Part shown: positions 1-12,262 of the stretch, piece by piece
Layout: the number at the start of each line of letters is the position of its first letter
Numbering within the stretch: the first letter of the stretch is position 1
Source: Capillidium heterosporum
Taxonomy: Eukaryota; Entomophthoromycota; Entomophthoromycetes; Entomophthorales; Capillidiaceae
DNA length: 64,000 nt
Assembly (NCBI GenBank): GCA_016630905.1
Contig: WBMQ01000003.1
Location: 248,001-312,000, forward strand
Reading direction: 5' to 3'
Position numbers and translations under genes: made by a program
Notes under the pieces: model-generated
The model's input: only the letters and a program-made list of their open reading frames with translations
The model's database searches: none
Told to the model about the DNA's origin: nothing

Positions 1-980
1 TAAAGCTATCTTTAAAGACATCTATAATTACGATAGCGTTCTTGAGTATCATGTTGAAATCAACAGTGTTCTATCCGCTGAGTTTAGTATAGATCTTGAC
101 AGCGTCTTCAACCTTTCCCATTTATATAAACTCAGAACTTAGCTTGTTGATACATAGGATGTAAATGAGCTCCTTGAGGCTTTTTAACCTGATATTCTCG
201 AATTTGATAGTTCCAGTTAAACTTCCCTTCATATCTACAACTAAGCATCTGCTTGAAACAGTTTGGTACTAATATCAGTATAGCTTTTTTGATATGCATC
301 ACTTCGGCCTTTCCTTTGTCCATCGAACTTTTTGAATAAATATGGATTTTCTTTGAGCTACACTTGGTTTTGCTAAAGCTGTACGCTTATCTCCGTTGTC
401 AAAGTCAATATCAGTTTTGATTACTTTGGATATTACTGTATCAGACTTGATATTATATCTATTTTCGATGGATGAGATCGAATGTATTGTAAAAGCAAAT
501 CCTCTTTATAACTTTGTTGAGATTTACTTGGTGCTTCTAGTTATTGAGTATGCATTAATAAGCTCAACTATATCTTTAAAGACCTATAAATGAATGTTAT
601 GGTTTAAATTTATTTGAAATTTCAATATTGGCACAAATTTATGAATTAGATCAGAAATATGCTTTATAAGTTGATCGTAAATAACTTTTCTAATAATAGT
701 GGATATATCTGTAAAAAGTTGAGCTGCCTTATATACTGTCAAAGGAAATACCTAGTATATATATTAAAGCACTATTTAATGACAACTTAAATCATATTAG
801 CAGTGTCGAACATATATTTATCTTTTTATGTTCGTTTTCAAAGAGGGCATGGCAAATTTTGTGTTCTGTTCTTAGTCAAGACCGGCTTCAAAAAATCGAG
901 TACATTCTTATTTTAACCAAACTTTGATATTAATCATAGAAATCTAAAGTATATTTGGCTTCTAATTTTATATAAGCAAG
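1..980 (+). pseudogene. Decayed LRR/F-box-like remnant
   Basis: No intact reading frame. Short plus-strand stretches rich in Leu, Ile and Tyr with LRR-like spacing (for example 1-140, 355-420 and 800-900) are broken by many stops. The stretches at 10-60 and 355-420 resemble 1385-1430 and 1895-1960 in the same order, so this and the next remnant look like two old copies of one gene. Family membership rests on composition and on resemblance to the F-box/LRR genes elsewhere in the window. I infer a dead gene. Confidence 0.3.
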
Positions 981-1359
981 CGGCTAGTACTTAGGGATGG
1001 TTCTTCAATATATTCCTAGCTGCTTCAGTTTCGAAGGATTGCGTATTTTCATCCAACTTTAGATGGGAGAACAAGTTATACGAAGATTTGTGTTGGCCTA
1101 AATATATGTGGGAATGCAATCATGCTGCTTGAAATTATATGTTATTAGGCATCCAATTAATAAAAAATCGAGGTAATAACTAGCTTTATTTAGTTTTGTC
1201 TATAAGAATATTGCAAAAGTTTACAAAATTGCTGGCTGGATACCCTTTGAGCATTTCCTTTAACTCGTTCCCCTTGTTTATCTTCCAGCTACTTTCAAAC
1301 TGAAACAAATACGCCTATAGAGGTTGTCGGAAGCCTTAAAATCAAATCAGAGCCAAAGT
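981..1359. other. Intergenic, nothing recognised
   Basis: AT-rich sequence between two decayed LRR-like remnants. I see no open frame, RNA gene or repeat. Confidence 0.5.
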
Positions 1360-1960
1360 TTTAAGCCGTTATCAAAGTTATCTACAACTACGATGACATT
1401 CTCGAGCATTTCGTTGTAATAAAAAACATCCCACTCATTAATCCTGCTATAAATTCACATGATATTGTTGACTATCTATGTCCTGATAAATTCGATGTCT
1501 AATTTACCTATATATAAGAGATAGATAAGTGTTTTAAGACTCTCCAAACTGATCTCTTAGACTTTTATAATGCTTATAAAGCTCTCGTTCGAGTCGAAAG
1601 TAACCATTTTGTAAGCTATCATTATTATATAAGCCACCTTATCTATAAGACTAAAGTCGCAAAGGATGGTGACATATCCACCTCAGACTATTGGATTCTC
1701 AAGGGAGATGCTGCTTTGATCAAACTCCAAGCCATCGTTTGGATTTGCGATTTCACCATCTGTTTTGATTAAAAACCTTTTGTTCTTAAGATTCTCGACG
1801 ATGTCAAATAGAAAGTAACCTACAAATGAGGTCAATTGAGACTCTAAAGTACAAGTACTTACGTTATATACTCTTTTTGAGTGGTTATGAATCGTCACTA
1901 AGCTGCACCTGTATTATCTAAAGTTGTATGGTTTATCTCTTATTGAAATCGATATCAGTT
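1360..1960 (+). pseudogene. Second decayed LRR-like remnant
   Basis: Partner of the remnant at the left edge. Plus-strand segments such as 1385-1430 and 1895-1950 match it in order and orientation, with numerous stops in every frame. The segment near 1895-1945 reads KLHLYYLKLYGLSLIEI, which has leucine-rich-repeat spacing. The minus-strand ORF at 1683-1898 has no family features and is probably a shadow. I infer an old tandem duplication followed by decay. Confidence 0.3.
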
Positions 1961-2867
1961 TACCGCTTTGAACATGTTTGCAATAAATTCGAAATATTGA
2001 AATATGCTAATGAGATACTTTCTATATATTATATGAAATAGAATTTTGAAGGCATTAACTAATATTTACCTGTTGGTATGTCACTTGGACTATATGCTTT
2101 GAAATCTATTACTGATGTTATATTTTGCGTTCTGCTTAACAGTAGAATAGTAGAATCGACACAGAGTTATAAATTGGATCGGAATTATATTTCTTATCAA
2201 AATTAAACTCATTATTTTCAATATCAATGAATATATCAATATATGCAAAATATCACTATATAGCTACATTTAATTAAAGTATAAATTAGCAAAGATATCT
2301 ATAATGCCAAATGAGGTTTAAATATAAGACTTTTAATGTAGATTATATTATCTTCCATTCAAAGTCTAAAATATTAGAGGCATTCTAAATGGGTTAAAAA
2401 TGTATATGTATAATGAAAGGATATATAGTTCGATTTAGAAGCACCTACTCATATATATATTCATTGATACCCTTTTACTTATTAGGCGCTTATTCAGTTG
2501 TAAGTGTCAGAGTAATCAGTTTGGGTCCTATTACTTTTTAGCCACTTCTATATTGAAGTATAAGTCCACTACCAAAGCTTACTAAAGGCCTTCTACTAAA
2601 ATATATATCTAAAATATAGTTATTTTTGCTATAGGCACCTATCACCCAAAATTTGAAATATTTTCTTCCAATATCCTTTTATCGGATGTTTCTGTCCAGA
2701 AAAGTCTTCTAGCTTCGTCATCTCAATAGCTGACGTTAATTCAAAAATGGCTATAATTAGACTGATAATGAAATCTCAACTTATGCTTCGGCTTGGTAGC
2801 ACGAACTGGAAAAACTAAAGCCCCATTGTTCGATTTCGATCAAATTTCTTTGTTCCTTTTTGCTTCG
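1961..2867. other. Intergenic, upstream of phosphatase gene
   Basis: AT-rich, with no convincing coding frame on either strand. The last 200 bases presumably hold the promoter of the phosphatase gene, but no clear TATA element stands out. Confidence 0.5.
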
Positions 2868-5025
2868 ATGTTTAACAGTGAGTATATAGTTAACCTACCG
2901 GTGGTTTATGTCCTTTCAGCAATATTCTACTTTGGAGGCTGGTTCTATTTGAGATGGTATTACATATTTTAAAAATTGTGTACTTACATTAGTAAATAGG
3001 ATACCAGGGCGAATCATCTTTGATGGTATACTGGGATGCTATGTAGTGCTATTGTTTTTGACATTTATCTTACGCCAACGCATACTAAATGAGCCTTCCG
3101 TAAAGGCTATTGAACCGACCTACGACTTGAAACTTCGCGAGAAGCCCAATGACTCCAACTCTGATACCGACTCAGCAGCAAACAGCACAAAGACTACCAA
3201 AACCAACTTCGAATACAGGAAGGGCGGCTACGAAGGAGCTCGTCAACGTAAAACCAGAGTAGTCAACCAAGTCTCTACCAAACTTCCCAGCAAGCGGACG
3301 ACGTACAAGAATAAGACTCGGATAGCCCAGCTGCTTTGCCTCAACTTCATAGGTTTAAGTTTGGTATTTTGGATGAGTATAGATTTCACGTTCAGCCACC
3401 GGTTCCTGTACCCGGAACGGGCTCTGACTTTTAGCAGGGTTACTTACATCGATTCCAACTCGGCCAACATCTTTGTTAGAGTACCAACGTCGATGCCTGT
3501 CAAATTGAGTTACCAATTGAAATCCGACTTGAAATTCAAAACTTCCATCACCTTCACCGATACGCTGAGTCTGGAAAATAATGATGACTTTACCGCCATA
3601 GTCAAGTTGCAGAATCTGAAGAGTGACACTGAATACACCTACAACGTCATCGAAGCTGATGGCAATGAAAAAGTAATTCTAAAGGATCTGACTTTTACAA
3701 CCAGCCCACTATCCACCAGTTCCCACCGACCACTATTCTTCCTATCGGGCTCCTGTATCAAGCCCAACTTCCCCTACAACTTCCCGGCCCTCTATAAAGC
3801 TAACAACAGGGTTCGTGGTATGCAGGCTATCTATGAAAAGTTCTACAATAACACCAACTTCAAACCCTTCGACCTTATCATCTTTTTAGGGGATTTCATC
3901 TACTCGGGTAACTATTTGACCTATATTCTTAGCTTTCTTACAATTATATAAATGTAGATGTGCCTTACTATTACGGTAGCGCTAAGACCACCTATCTCAA
4001 GTTCTATCGACAGCTCTACTCCGACCCCTCTATCAACGCTATGAGTCAGGCAACTCCCATGCTACACTTGTACGACGACCACGAGATCGAAAACAACTGG
4101 TCCTCCAAGCTAATGTTCCCCTTCGTCAATGCTATAACAGCCTTCATGAACTACCAGGGAGCTGGTCCCCACCTTCTCGACACCACTCAATTACCAATCA
4201 CCTTACCCAAATCTTACTTCAGCTTCAAACACGGAAATGTCTCCTTTTTCATCTTGGATACCAGGCGCTACAGGTCCAATGGTAGGTTGGTTGACAACAA
4301 TTCCAAAACGATGTTGGGTAAGGAACAGTTGGAAGAAGTCATTAACTGGGCCAAGACAGATGACAGCAAAGTCAAGTTCATTGCCAGCTCGGTACCGTTA
4401 ACTATCAACTGGGATCTCTTTGAGTCGGTCGAAGATACTTGGCGTGGTTTCCAGACCGAACGCAACTACTTTTTAAAGCGACTTAGCGGTACCAAAAATT
4501 TGTTCTTTTTAACTGGGGTAACTGACTATTGAATCCAGATTGAATTAACTTGGCTTTGTTTAGGATCGTCACGAAGTAGCCATTGCTAAACTGCCCTACA
4601 ACTTTTTAGAGTTTTCGTTCAGCCCCATCAATCAGTTCTACGGCCCTGTTCGTGTCTACAAGTGGGAGCCCAAGCTCCCATCCAATGACACCGTCTCCTT
4701 GACTGAGTATGACCCTACCGTCCTCTACTACAGACATGGCAACGTCAAGTTTGGCAGCTTCTATGTAGATACGCGGGGCCAACATCCTGTACTAGCAGTT
4801 TCAGTGTACTCGGATCAACCAGGCCTTTTAAACTCCGATAATCACTTTGAACCAGACGTCATTCCCAACACCAAGGTACGTTGGAATGACAAAGTACCTA
4901 TTTTAAGTAATTTTGACGATGAAGCCGAGGAAGAATTGGATGCTTACAAAAAGCAGTTTGTAAAGGGTAGTGATAAGAAGGAGATTGCTAAACCGATCCT
5001 CCACATGTTTTTGAAGTTGGAGTAG
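2868..5025 (+). CDS. PhoD-like phosphatase, membrane-anchored
   Basis: Four exons (2868-2956, 3000-3907, 3958-4517, 4564-5025) give a continuous 672-residue protein. The start is the first ATG, and the first intron joins a hydrophobic exon in frame. The N-terminus carries two adjacent hydrophobic segments (about residues 10-55) and a third near 140-160, then a beta-rich domain of the kind that precedes PhoD metallophosphoesterase domains. Signature blocks are SGSCIKPNFP, FLGDFIYSDVPYYYG (created by splicing), LYDDHEIENNW, FFILDTRRYR and LTGDRHE, the last also restored by splicing. These supply the metal-binding Asp, His and Asn residues of the PhoD superfamily, which acts on phosphomonoesters or phosphodiesters. 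The membrane segments suggest an endomembrane or cell-surface location. The substrate is unknown. Confidence 0.88.
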
Positions 5026-6648
5026 ATGAACTTTAGACTTGAATTTATTTTAGCTCTTGATACTTTTATATGTATATGGGCTGTCACAATAAAACTTGAA
5101 TGAGCTATAAATTTTATACAGTGCTGGCTGATCGCCTTTGCTAAGTATTTGACCACTGGCTTGGACTTCCAGTCGAGTGGGTTCGGTCGAACTTGGTGAG
5201 TCTTTCGGCATGGGACGTGATATATGTATTGTATTGTGGGCTGACTAATATAGATATGGCGGCTACCTTACAGCCAAATATTTTATAAAAACTCAATTCC
5301 TGCAACACTTCCAGCTAGGAATCCTTAAAACATTTAATCAAACTAACCCAAGCTTAAATCTACGATTAGAGCAAACTCAAAAGAAAGGCCTCAAACAACT
5401 CCGATAAAACGACTCAGAAACTCTCTTTTCCTCTATTGATGAAAGTGATCCAGAAACCCTTTTTCCTTCTCTCTTGTTCTTCCTTTGTCCTTTTTGTTCT
5501 CTTCGTTCTCGCTTTTGTGGTTTTTTTCCTGTTTTTCTCTTCCTTCTCTCAGCTTCGCTATATATACTGTAGCTCCGAAATAAGGCATAACTTGGAGACT
5601 TGTAAGTAAGCCCTTTTTCCAATGAATCGGAGAGTCCGTATCTCAGTTACTGCTGTCCATCTCCACATTTTGGACTCACTTTCTCTGGAGGACACTAATC
5701 GGAGAATCCGACATTGTATCTAAACCAAGCCTGCATCCTTAATAGAAAATCGGTCTTAGGCAAGTCAAGCAACCTGACCATTGATTAGAATAATGACTAA
5801 TAAATAGTAAGCGTTTTAAAATATAGAAAACGGATAAGTAGCCATATAGCCCAAAGTACACTGTCGAGTGGTAACCAAACTGTAGATTACCTACGGAAAA
5901 ATAAAAAATATTCCAATGTTCAACACCCAATTTAACCAGAGAGCTAAGTTGACATACAATATTCTTATTAGCACTTTTTAAATATTCCTAATAGTTACTG
6001 ATTTTCAATAGCAGCCTTATATGGTAGATTGTTTATATATCATCTTTAGCCCAGCTTAATTCCAACTTATTGAACTCCATTCAACCTACCCTTCATAGTT
6101 TACAACTATATTTGAATGTGTAGTTGCAACTGACAATTTTCCATTTCAGATATTTCTAGAAACTGCTGCTTTATATTTTCTCTTAAATGTATTTCAAACA
6201 ATTATAAGCCATCTAATGAAAATGTATAAATAAATTATGGTAGAACTTGAATCAATTTTTGATAACCATTGAATCAGCAATTTAGTAGTCTGGCTTCCAT
6301 TTAAAGCTCTGTAGGTAATAGATAGCCTGCAAATTTCGATAAAGGATATTCCTCAACCTAGCAAAATAGAGTAGGTGGAATAGTCTTTCAATTTGAAATA
6401 TATTTATAGCTAGGATGCACTCCAAAACATTCTTTGTGAAAATAAATATATCTAAAAGCTTTACACCTTCCTTCACTACCAAATACTAATAAATAAATAT
6501 ATATCAAATATTTACTATACAACTATAGACTTATTGTTTCAAATACGAAACCTATAAAAGAGTTATCAAAAACAAAAAAGGCTCGTAGCCTTAGAAATCC
6601 ATTTATTCAACTATACTCAAGTCCAAAACACTTCAAATCCAGTACTCA
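5026..6648. other. Intergenic with a pyrimidine-rich tract
   Basis: No convincing gene. Plus-strand 5410-5555 is strongly pyrimidine-skewed, and its minus strand reads as an 81-residue Lys/Arg/Glu-rich ORF (5377-5622) that I regard as compositional. A short minus-strand ORF at 6282-6482 is Leu/Ile-rich and could be an LRR scrap. The remainder is AT-rich and featureless, holding the 3' ends of the converging phosphatase and CSN4 genes. Confidence 0.45.
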
Positions 6649-8123
6649 TCAAGCCATACGATTAGCAACAAATTCGGGGTGTTTTTGTGTAATGAGCTCA
6701 ACTACATTCTCCACCTCCCTACAGATACGGGCCACGTTTTCATCCCACTGCTTGGCCAAGATAGTGGTATTATCATCCCTCGGTCTTTTGAACAATGAAT
6801 TCCCCATATCTTCAGCTTCAACATCTTCCTCTTTCTGATCCTTGACCGCTTCGGTACCAGCTGCTTTGAGCTCTTGCCCCGGAATCTCGTAGAATTGCAC
6901 GTACCTATTTACTTGATCGACGGTGGCTGACAGGTTGCCTTCAGATACCATGTTGCACAAGGTACGCTCAACGATATCCTCGGGCGTACCCAAGATGGTA
7001 GCCAAGCGTTCCAACTTAACACTAGAGTAGAAGTGGTGGCAGGTACGTAAATTGTGCTCAGTAACAGCGCGATCGAGCAGCGTCGACCCGTCTGAAAGTT
7101 TAGCGAGGTGGTGTTCGTCCAAGCAGTCGGCTAGTTGCTGCTGCGTAATCGAGTCGATCATACGACTCGTGTAAATGGATTCAAAGACAGTGTAAACTAC
7201 TTTAGGGGTTACCTTGACGCAGCGTTCGTCCTTGAACAAGGTTGCCAAGAACCTAGAGCGTTGAGGGCTGGCTTCAGCCAAAACGATACATTTCAAAGCC
7301 TGAGCCCTAAATTGTACATGAGTCACATTATAAAAATAAATTGCAGTACAAAGTTTCCAGGCGTTCATCATCACTGATAAGTTGGATACAGCTCAGTTCA
7401 AAGTACTTGCGTGAAGCTTGCAAGAATGAGCAGTTGGAGTCCAGGATACGAGCCTGGCAGAACTTGAGTTGGACGCTAGCTTGGATGTCGACCTTGGTAT
7501 CTATAATGGCAGTAGCCTTGTTGATGAAGGAGCTGGCGCGAACCATATCCTTGTCCTCGAAACACAGACGCATAAGCTTAATGAGGATTTCCAACTTCTC
7601 CTCTCTGGTCAACACCCTATCACAAATGCATTAGTATATTTTAAAAACATATAAAAACAATAGCTTACTTGGAATCTTTATCCAACGGTAACCTAGCCAA
7701 GATGTTGGTAGCTTTCAACCACTCCTGCTCAACCTCATAGATATCGGCTTGAGCTTTGGCACTTTTGACTAAAATTTGTTGAAAGTAGGTGGAGCGAGAT
7801 TCTAACTTGATCTTAATTTCCTCCAAAAGCCTATTCAAGTTGGTTCGTAGCAATTCGCTGTCATCCCCAACTTTATCGCTGAACATAACTTCAATGGTAA
7901 GCTTGAGTAGTGAAAGTAGCCAGAACCGACAATCGAAAATAAATTCAGTAGTTGCTATGTAGTTAAATAGGTCGACTATCAAGCGAGGCAAAGTACTTAC
8001 ATTTGCTTCAGCTTTTATAGACTCTTGGAGACGCTCCTTGTAGATTTGGTCGAATTCAGTAGTCGTATTTACCGTCACTTCGGATACGGGTCGGGCCTTC
8101 AATTCATTAATCAAGCTCTCCAT
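6649..8123 (-). CDS. CSN4: COP9 signalosome subunit 4
   Basis: Three exons (7669-8123, 7350-7616, 6649-7306) encode 459 residues. The middle matches the CSN4 pattern closely: ADIYEVEQEW, FINKATAI, CQARILD, and then SPQRSRFLATLFKDERC, LLDRAVTEHNL and a PCI winged-helix segment with VDQVNRYVQF. Those blocks separate it from the proteasome lid paralogue RPN5, which was my first reading. CSN4 is a PCI subunit of the COP9 signalosome, which removes NEDD8 from cullins and so resets SCF-type ubiquitin ligases. It acts in nucleus and cytoplasm. The first about 100 residues are weakly conserved, as in other CSN4 proteins. The C-terminus has an acidic insert before the last helix. The gene lies downstream of, and in the same direction as, the methyltransferase gene. 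Confidence 0.93.
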
Positions 8124-8335
8124 CTTGTTTGTTGTTGAGATTGAAAAGGCTTATGAGAGCTTGATAGGATTTATAAATTTAGCTTACGTCATATTTTGAG
8201 GATTCCACTTTAGGAACACGGTGCAAAGCAAAATTTGCAAGGCAAAGTGATATAAATATAAGACTTGTATAAGTTTTGACACCATTAAAAAACTCGCTTG
8301 CATTATAATTAGCTTTAAAATATTTATGAAGTCCT

Positions 8336-9448
8336 TCATTTACGCTTTAATATAACTAAAATCCAAGTATCGTTCAAGCTGGTAAAGCCCTGCTCCATAA
8401 AATCGTAGAATCCATTTGTAAATTTCTGAGCCTCCACCTCCGTTCCAAAGTAGCTGGATTTTACTACATTACTCAAAACACTCTTATAGCTAACTGAGCG
8501 TAATTCTTTCAACTCGAAACCGCGTTGCGAGGCCATAGGCTCCTTAAACAAAACTTCAAACTCATCACTTACCTCATTGACCGCTAATTGGACTTCGGCG
8601 TCCGATCGAGCGCATACGGGGACGACAATGTTTTCAAACCCAACGTTCGTCAAATTCAATTGGGTAAGGTACTCTTGCCATTTGTGATCGAGGAAGTCTA
8701 AACTTTGGGAGATGGACTTGATGTTGAACATGAGGATGCCATCCTCTTTCAATTCCATAGCACGAACCTTCAAGAAACTTACCAAAGCTTCATGGGCAAT
8801 AGTCTTCAACTTCAAATGCTCTTCTTGGGTCAAATGGAGTGAAGTAGTCGTCAAGCTATTTTTCAAAGGTATAGTCTGAGGCATCCAATGTAAAGTGAAC
8901 AACGAAATTCCAAAGTCCAAGGTGTTGGCAGGCAAAACCTTTTCGTAGAATGACTTGCCACTCATAAAGGTATCGACGGTATCCTTACCATCTTTCACAA
9001 ACCGCTCTAGAAAGTTATAGGAGATATTTGGATTTTGTAGGCACTTGGAAACCTCGTTGAAATCGTTGGTAGCTAGATCGTTGAGGTAGACATAGAAACT
9101 TCTACCTTTGGGTATGTCTTTGACAAACTTTAACATCTCTTTTATATAGGCGATGGCGTTGAGCCCATGGCTACACCCATAATCAGCAATAGTAATTTGG
9201 GAGTTTTTTATTTGACTTAGCTTGCCAAACAATCCTAACCAAAATAAATAAAGTGAAAACTAATAAAAATACCTTGATTGTAAGCGACCTGTATATAGGA
9301 CCCGTTGGATAGATGTTGGTAGCTCGAGTTTTGGTTGTAATCGGCCATAGACTCAGGCTCTAAATTAAAATTTACTTAGATAAAATTGAATGTACGGCCT
9401 ACTTATTTTAGCTTCATGTCCATCTACAAATACCTTTGCCGAGATCAT
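8336..9448 (-). CDS. SABATH-family SAM-dependent carboxyl methyltransferase
   Basis: Three exons (9403-9448, a central exon of about 87 nt, and 8336-9234) give 343 residues in a consistent frame. Recognisable blocks are MADYNQNSSYQHL near the start, the SAM-binding YGCSHGLNA, YLNDLATNDFN, and GKSFYEKVLP followed by ISLFTLHWMPQ. This is the order seen in SABATH enzymes, which methylate carboxyl groups of small molecules such as salicylate, jasmonate, indole acetate and farnesoate. The family is best known from plants and insects and is scattered in fungi and bacteria. The substrate cannot be read from sequence. The start chosen adds a short first exon; an alternative start is the Met of MADYNQ in exon 2. 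No biosynthetic neighbours are visible. Confidence 0.82.
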
Positions 9449-10653
9449 TTTCAGCTATCGTATTAAAAGTCGATACTTTGGAGTGGAGGGATTGTTTTTA
9501 TAGCATTATAAATATAGTAAAGTATCTTGCACGTGAAACCTTACAAGTACGGGTAACTTTCAATAAAGACCAAAACGAACCTGCTGTCTCTTCTAAAAAT
9601 AATTCATGCTAAGATAGCTTGCAACGTAATTGAACTAAAGTTATATTCTTAAAAAGATGCCATAGCGTATTCCAGTACAAGATCTAATCGATATGGAAGT
9701 AAACCAATTGGTTATCACATATGTCACAAGATGAAGGAAAGCTGGGATATAGAGAGGCTTTAAATACATTACCAAATGTATAATATCTTATCTCATTAAA
9801 TAGCCTTACACAAAATAGATATTCAGCTTGGCAGCTCAACTACATCTAATAAACGTAAGTATATTTGGTTTCCTTTCTCAGCAAGGAACTTATCTAACTC
9901 TCCAAAGTAGCTACGAAAACCATCCTAAAACTATCAATTAAATGTTCAAATTATCACAAAAGTAGCAAAATTGGAACCAAATACCTTTGAACTGATACAA
10001 AAGTCCAAAATTACATTAATAGATGTTTACAATACTAATTTTCACAGAAATACGGTGATGTAATTAATAGTTTTCATCAAAAACTCTAGTCGAAATAAAC
10101 AACATTGAGTACAAGCACTCAAAGTTCACCAACTAGTACTATCTGTAACGAAATCTTAGAAGGCTTCTGTAGAGAATCAGCTTGACAATCATCCTAACTG
10201 GCCGAACTCTACCCTCAAGCTGATTTAACTAGCGGACCTTTAGTATAGCCACAACAACTTCTAACCTCGTTACAATCTGAGTCAATCTATCGATCTCTAC
10301 AGTGAATCTTGATCGTGTTGGAGAGTAGAAACGTTTTACAAATGAATTATGCAATCGGTCTTCAAGGTAGGATAAATACAAACTGTTTCTTTAATAAGTT
10401 TGCTAACCATTATCTTCATTTTTCTACATATCGCTACTCTTTACTCTATATAAACCCCCTCACTTGTGTAGCTTTTGGATAAGTGATTATCCTATAATAA
10501 AGATTTCGCTTCCTTTGTGTTATAATCATTGCACACCTTTTAGCACCGACTTCTTGTAACCGTTGAATAGCCAGGAGTAGAATAAGAATATTGCCAGCTT
10601 AGATTAGCTTAGAATTAGAGCTGATTAGAAAACTGAGGATCAATAGAGCCTCA
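9449..10653. other. Intergenic, largely featureless
   Basis: AT-rich, with no convincing coding frame. A TATA-like element near 10443-10450 lies about 200 bases before the decayed secreted-protein ORF that starts at 10654 and may be its old promoter. Confidence 0.4.
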
Positions 10654-11150
10654 ATGGACATTACCCCACTTCTTGGCCTCGTCACAACTGTAGGCCTCCT
10701 TTGTCTTTATGAATCGACTCTAGGTTTAGATTGCAACTAAAGTATCAGCTGTTAAAGCCATGGCTTTGAGTTTCTTTAGCTCTATTGGTGTGATCACCAT
10801 TACGTTGGCTTATCTTGAATCTAGCCCGACATCCCTTAGTAGACATCCCTACACTGTCTACTTTAATGGCTCCAATTATATTTTCAATTAATTGAAGACA
10901 TATGCTGGATCTTCTCAGCAATATATTTTTGACATCAATTTTAACCCTACCTTTCTCTATATGCTGCTAGAATAAGCTACCAAAGTGCAAAAGCCATTAA
11001 AACTGGCACTACCTCTATTATGAATCTACCCAAACTTCAAATTATAAACTTCTCCAAATGTAGTTAGTTCCCACCCTTCGACATTTCCAACTATTACGTC
11101 AGAATCAACTTCTCAGCTCCTAAAATTTTCATTTCATTTCCTTCTCATTT
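10654..11150 (+). pseudogene. Decayed secreted-protein locus
   Basis: Two short ORFs each begin with a signal-peptide-like sequence. ATG at 10654 starts MDITPLLGLVTTVGLLCLYE (28 residues). ATG at 10760 starts MALSFFSSIGVITITLAYLE (44 residues, to about 10894). Beyond the second stop the same reading continues with coding-like composition (for example LKTYAGSSQQYIFD, and again near 11050-11140). I infer a secreted-protein gene, perhaps duplicated, that has decayed. No family is recognised. Confidence 0.35.
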
Positions 11151-11177
11151 CTATTTTATTTTGAACTTTACCAAGCT

Positions 11178-12262
11178 ATGTCCAGCCGACTATTGCTTTA
11201 CGAAGAGTTGATACCAACCCTATCTCTAATAACTTTGACAAGCCAAGTGGGCTACTTAATCCGTCTAGGCTTAATACTGTTGTTTACCTACGCTTCCAAA
11301 CTAGTCTTCTCAACCATCTACCCTCAACTTTTGGGCTGCTTTATATTGGGTCTATTGACCAGTTGGAAGGTAGAGATTTTGAAAAAGTAATGGTATATCT
11401 TATGAGCTTTATTAACCGTTTATAGGTACAAGAGTCCAACCTTATTTACCAGTCTGTCAAGTGGGTTATGCGGTTCAATTACAACCTTCTCCACCTTTAT
11501 GGTTGAAGTATTTTATCCGATACTACAACTTTCTATCAACGACAACCCCAACAATGACACCAACTTTATCCTATCAAACATTTTAAACTGCTTTACCGAA
11601 CTAGTTATTACCTTGACGGTTAGTTTTAGCGCTTACCAGTTCGGTATCTACCTAGGCAACACTATCCTATTGACAAAGTTCGTCATATTAAAACTCAAGG
11701 TGGAGAACTTTGAGCAAGTTATTATTGATTTACAGCCTTTACAACTGCAAGCTTTACTATCGAATGCGCTAAAACCTTCAACTTTAATCTACTTTGTCGC
11801 TGCAATTTGCAACTTTATTCTTTTCCTATGCCTAAGTCTAATATTCCCCAGCCGATACCTAATAGGTTTAACGTTGGCACCTTTGGGGGCTAATGTGAGA
11901 TATCTGTTAAGTAGGTTGAATCGAAACCGAACAATACCAGTTGGTACTTTGATAGCCAACCTATCGGCCACTGCCATTTTAGCGGTAACTACCTATCTAA
12001 CTTTAAAACAAGACAAATTTTCCTTTGATCAAGTTACCTTGTTGTGGTTGGTTGGTGTTGGCGAGGGGTTCTGTGGATGTCTGTCGACAATATCGACTTT
12101 TATAGTAAGTCTTTTTTGATAGCTGTATTTTTATTTATATTTTAGAGCGAACTGGTAGCGATCAAGTACTTTGCAAACAAGATGAAGTATCTGGGTATCT
12201 CAGTTGTCCTTGGCCAAGTTATTGTCTATTTACTTATATTACTACCCTATCTACTTACGTAG
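11178..12262 (+). CDS. FEX1: Fluoride exporter, two-domain CrcB/Fluc type
   Basis: Three exons (11178-11386, 11426-12104, 12146-12262) encode 334 residues. Two homologous Fluc/CrcB halves lie in tandem. The first contains LGCFILGLLTSWK and then GLCGSITTFSTFMVEVF. The second contains NRTIPVGTLIANLSAT and GFCGCLSTISTFISELV. The STFS-type block in each half, with the conserved Gly-Phe/Leu-Cys-Gly before it, is the hallmark of eukaryotic FEX proteins, plasma-membrane channels that let fluoride leave the cell. Eight or nine hydrophobic segments are visible, and length is close to yeast FEX (about 375). Both introns restore conserved sequence: the first joins EILKK to YKSPTLF, the second STFI to SELVAI. 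No fluoride riboswitch is expected or seen. Confidence 0.9.

Noticed and set aside
5377-5622. 81-residue Lys/Arg-rich minus ORF
   Set aside because: Composition follows the pyrimidine tract on the opposite strand; no domain or start context.
7955-8003. 46-base intron in CSN4 exon 1
   Set aside because: Splice-like ends exist, but splicing would shift the frame, whereas the unspliced frame is open and fits CSN4.
6649-8123. Proteasome lid subunit RPN5
   Set aside because: PCI architecture is shared, but SPQRSRFLATLFKDERC and LLDRAVTEHNL are CSN4-type blocks.
11178-12262. Auxin-efflux-carrier-like transporter
   Set aside because: Two GxCG-STFS type blocks and total length fit the two-domain fluoride exporter instead.
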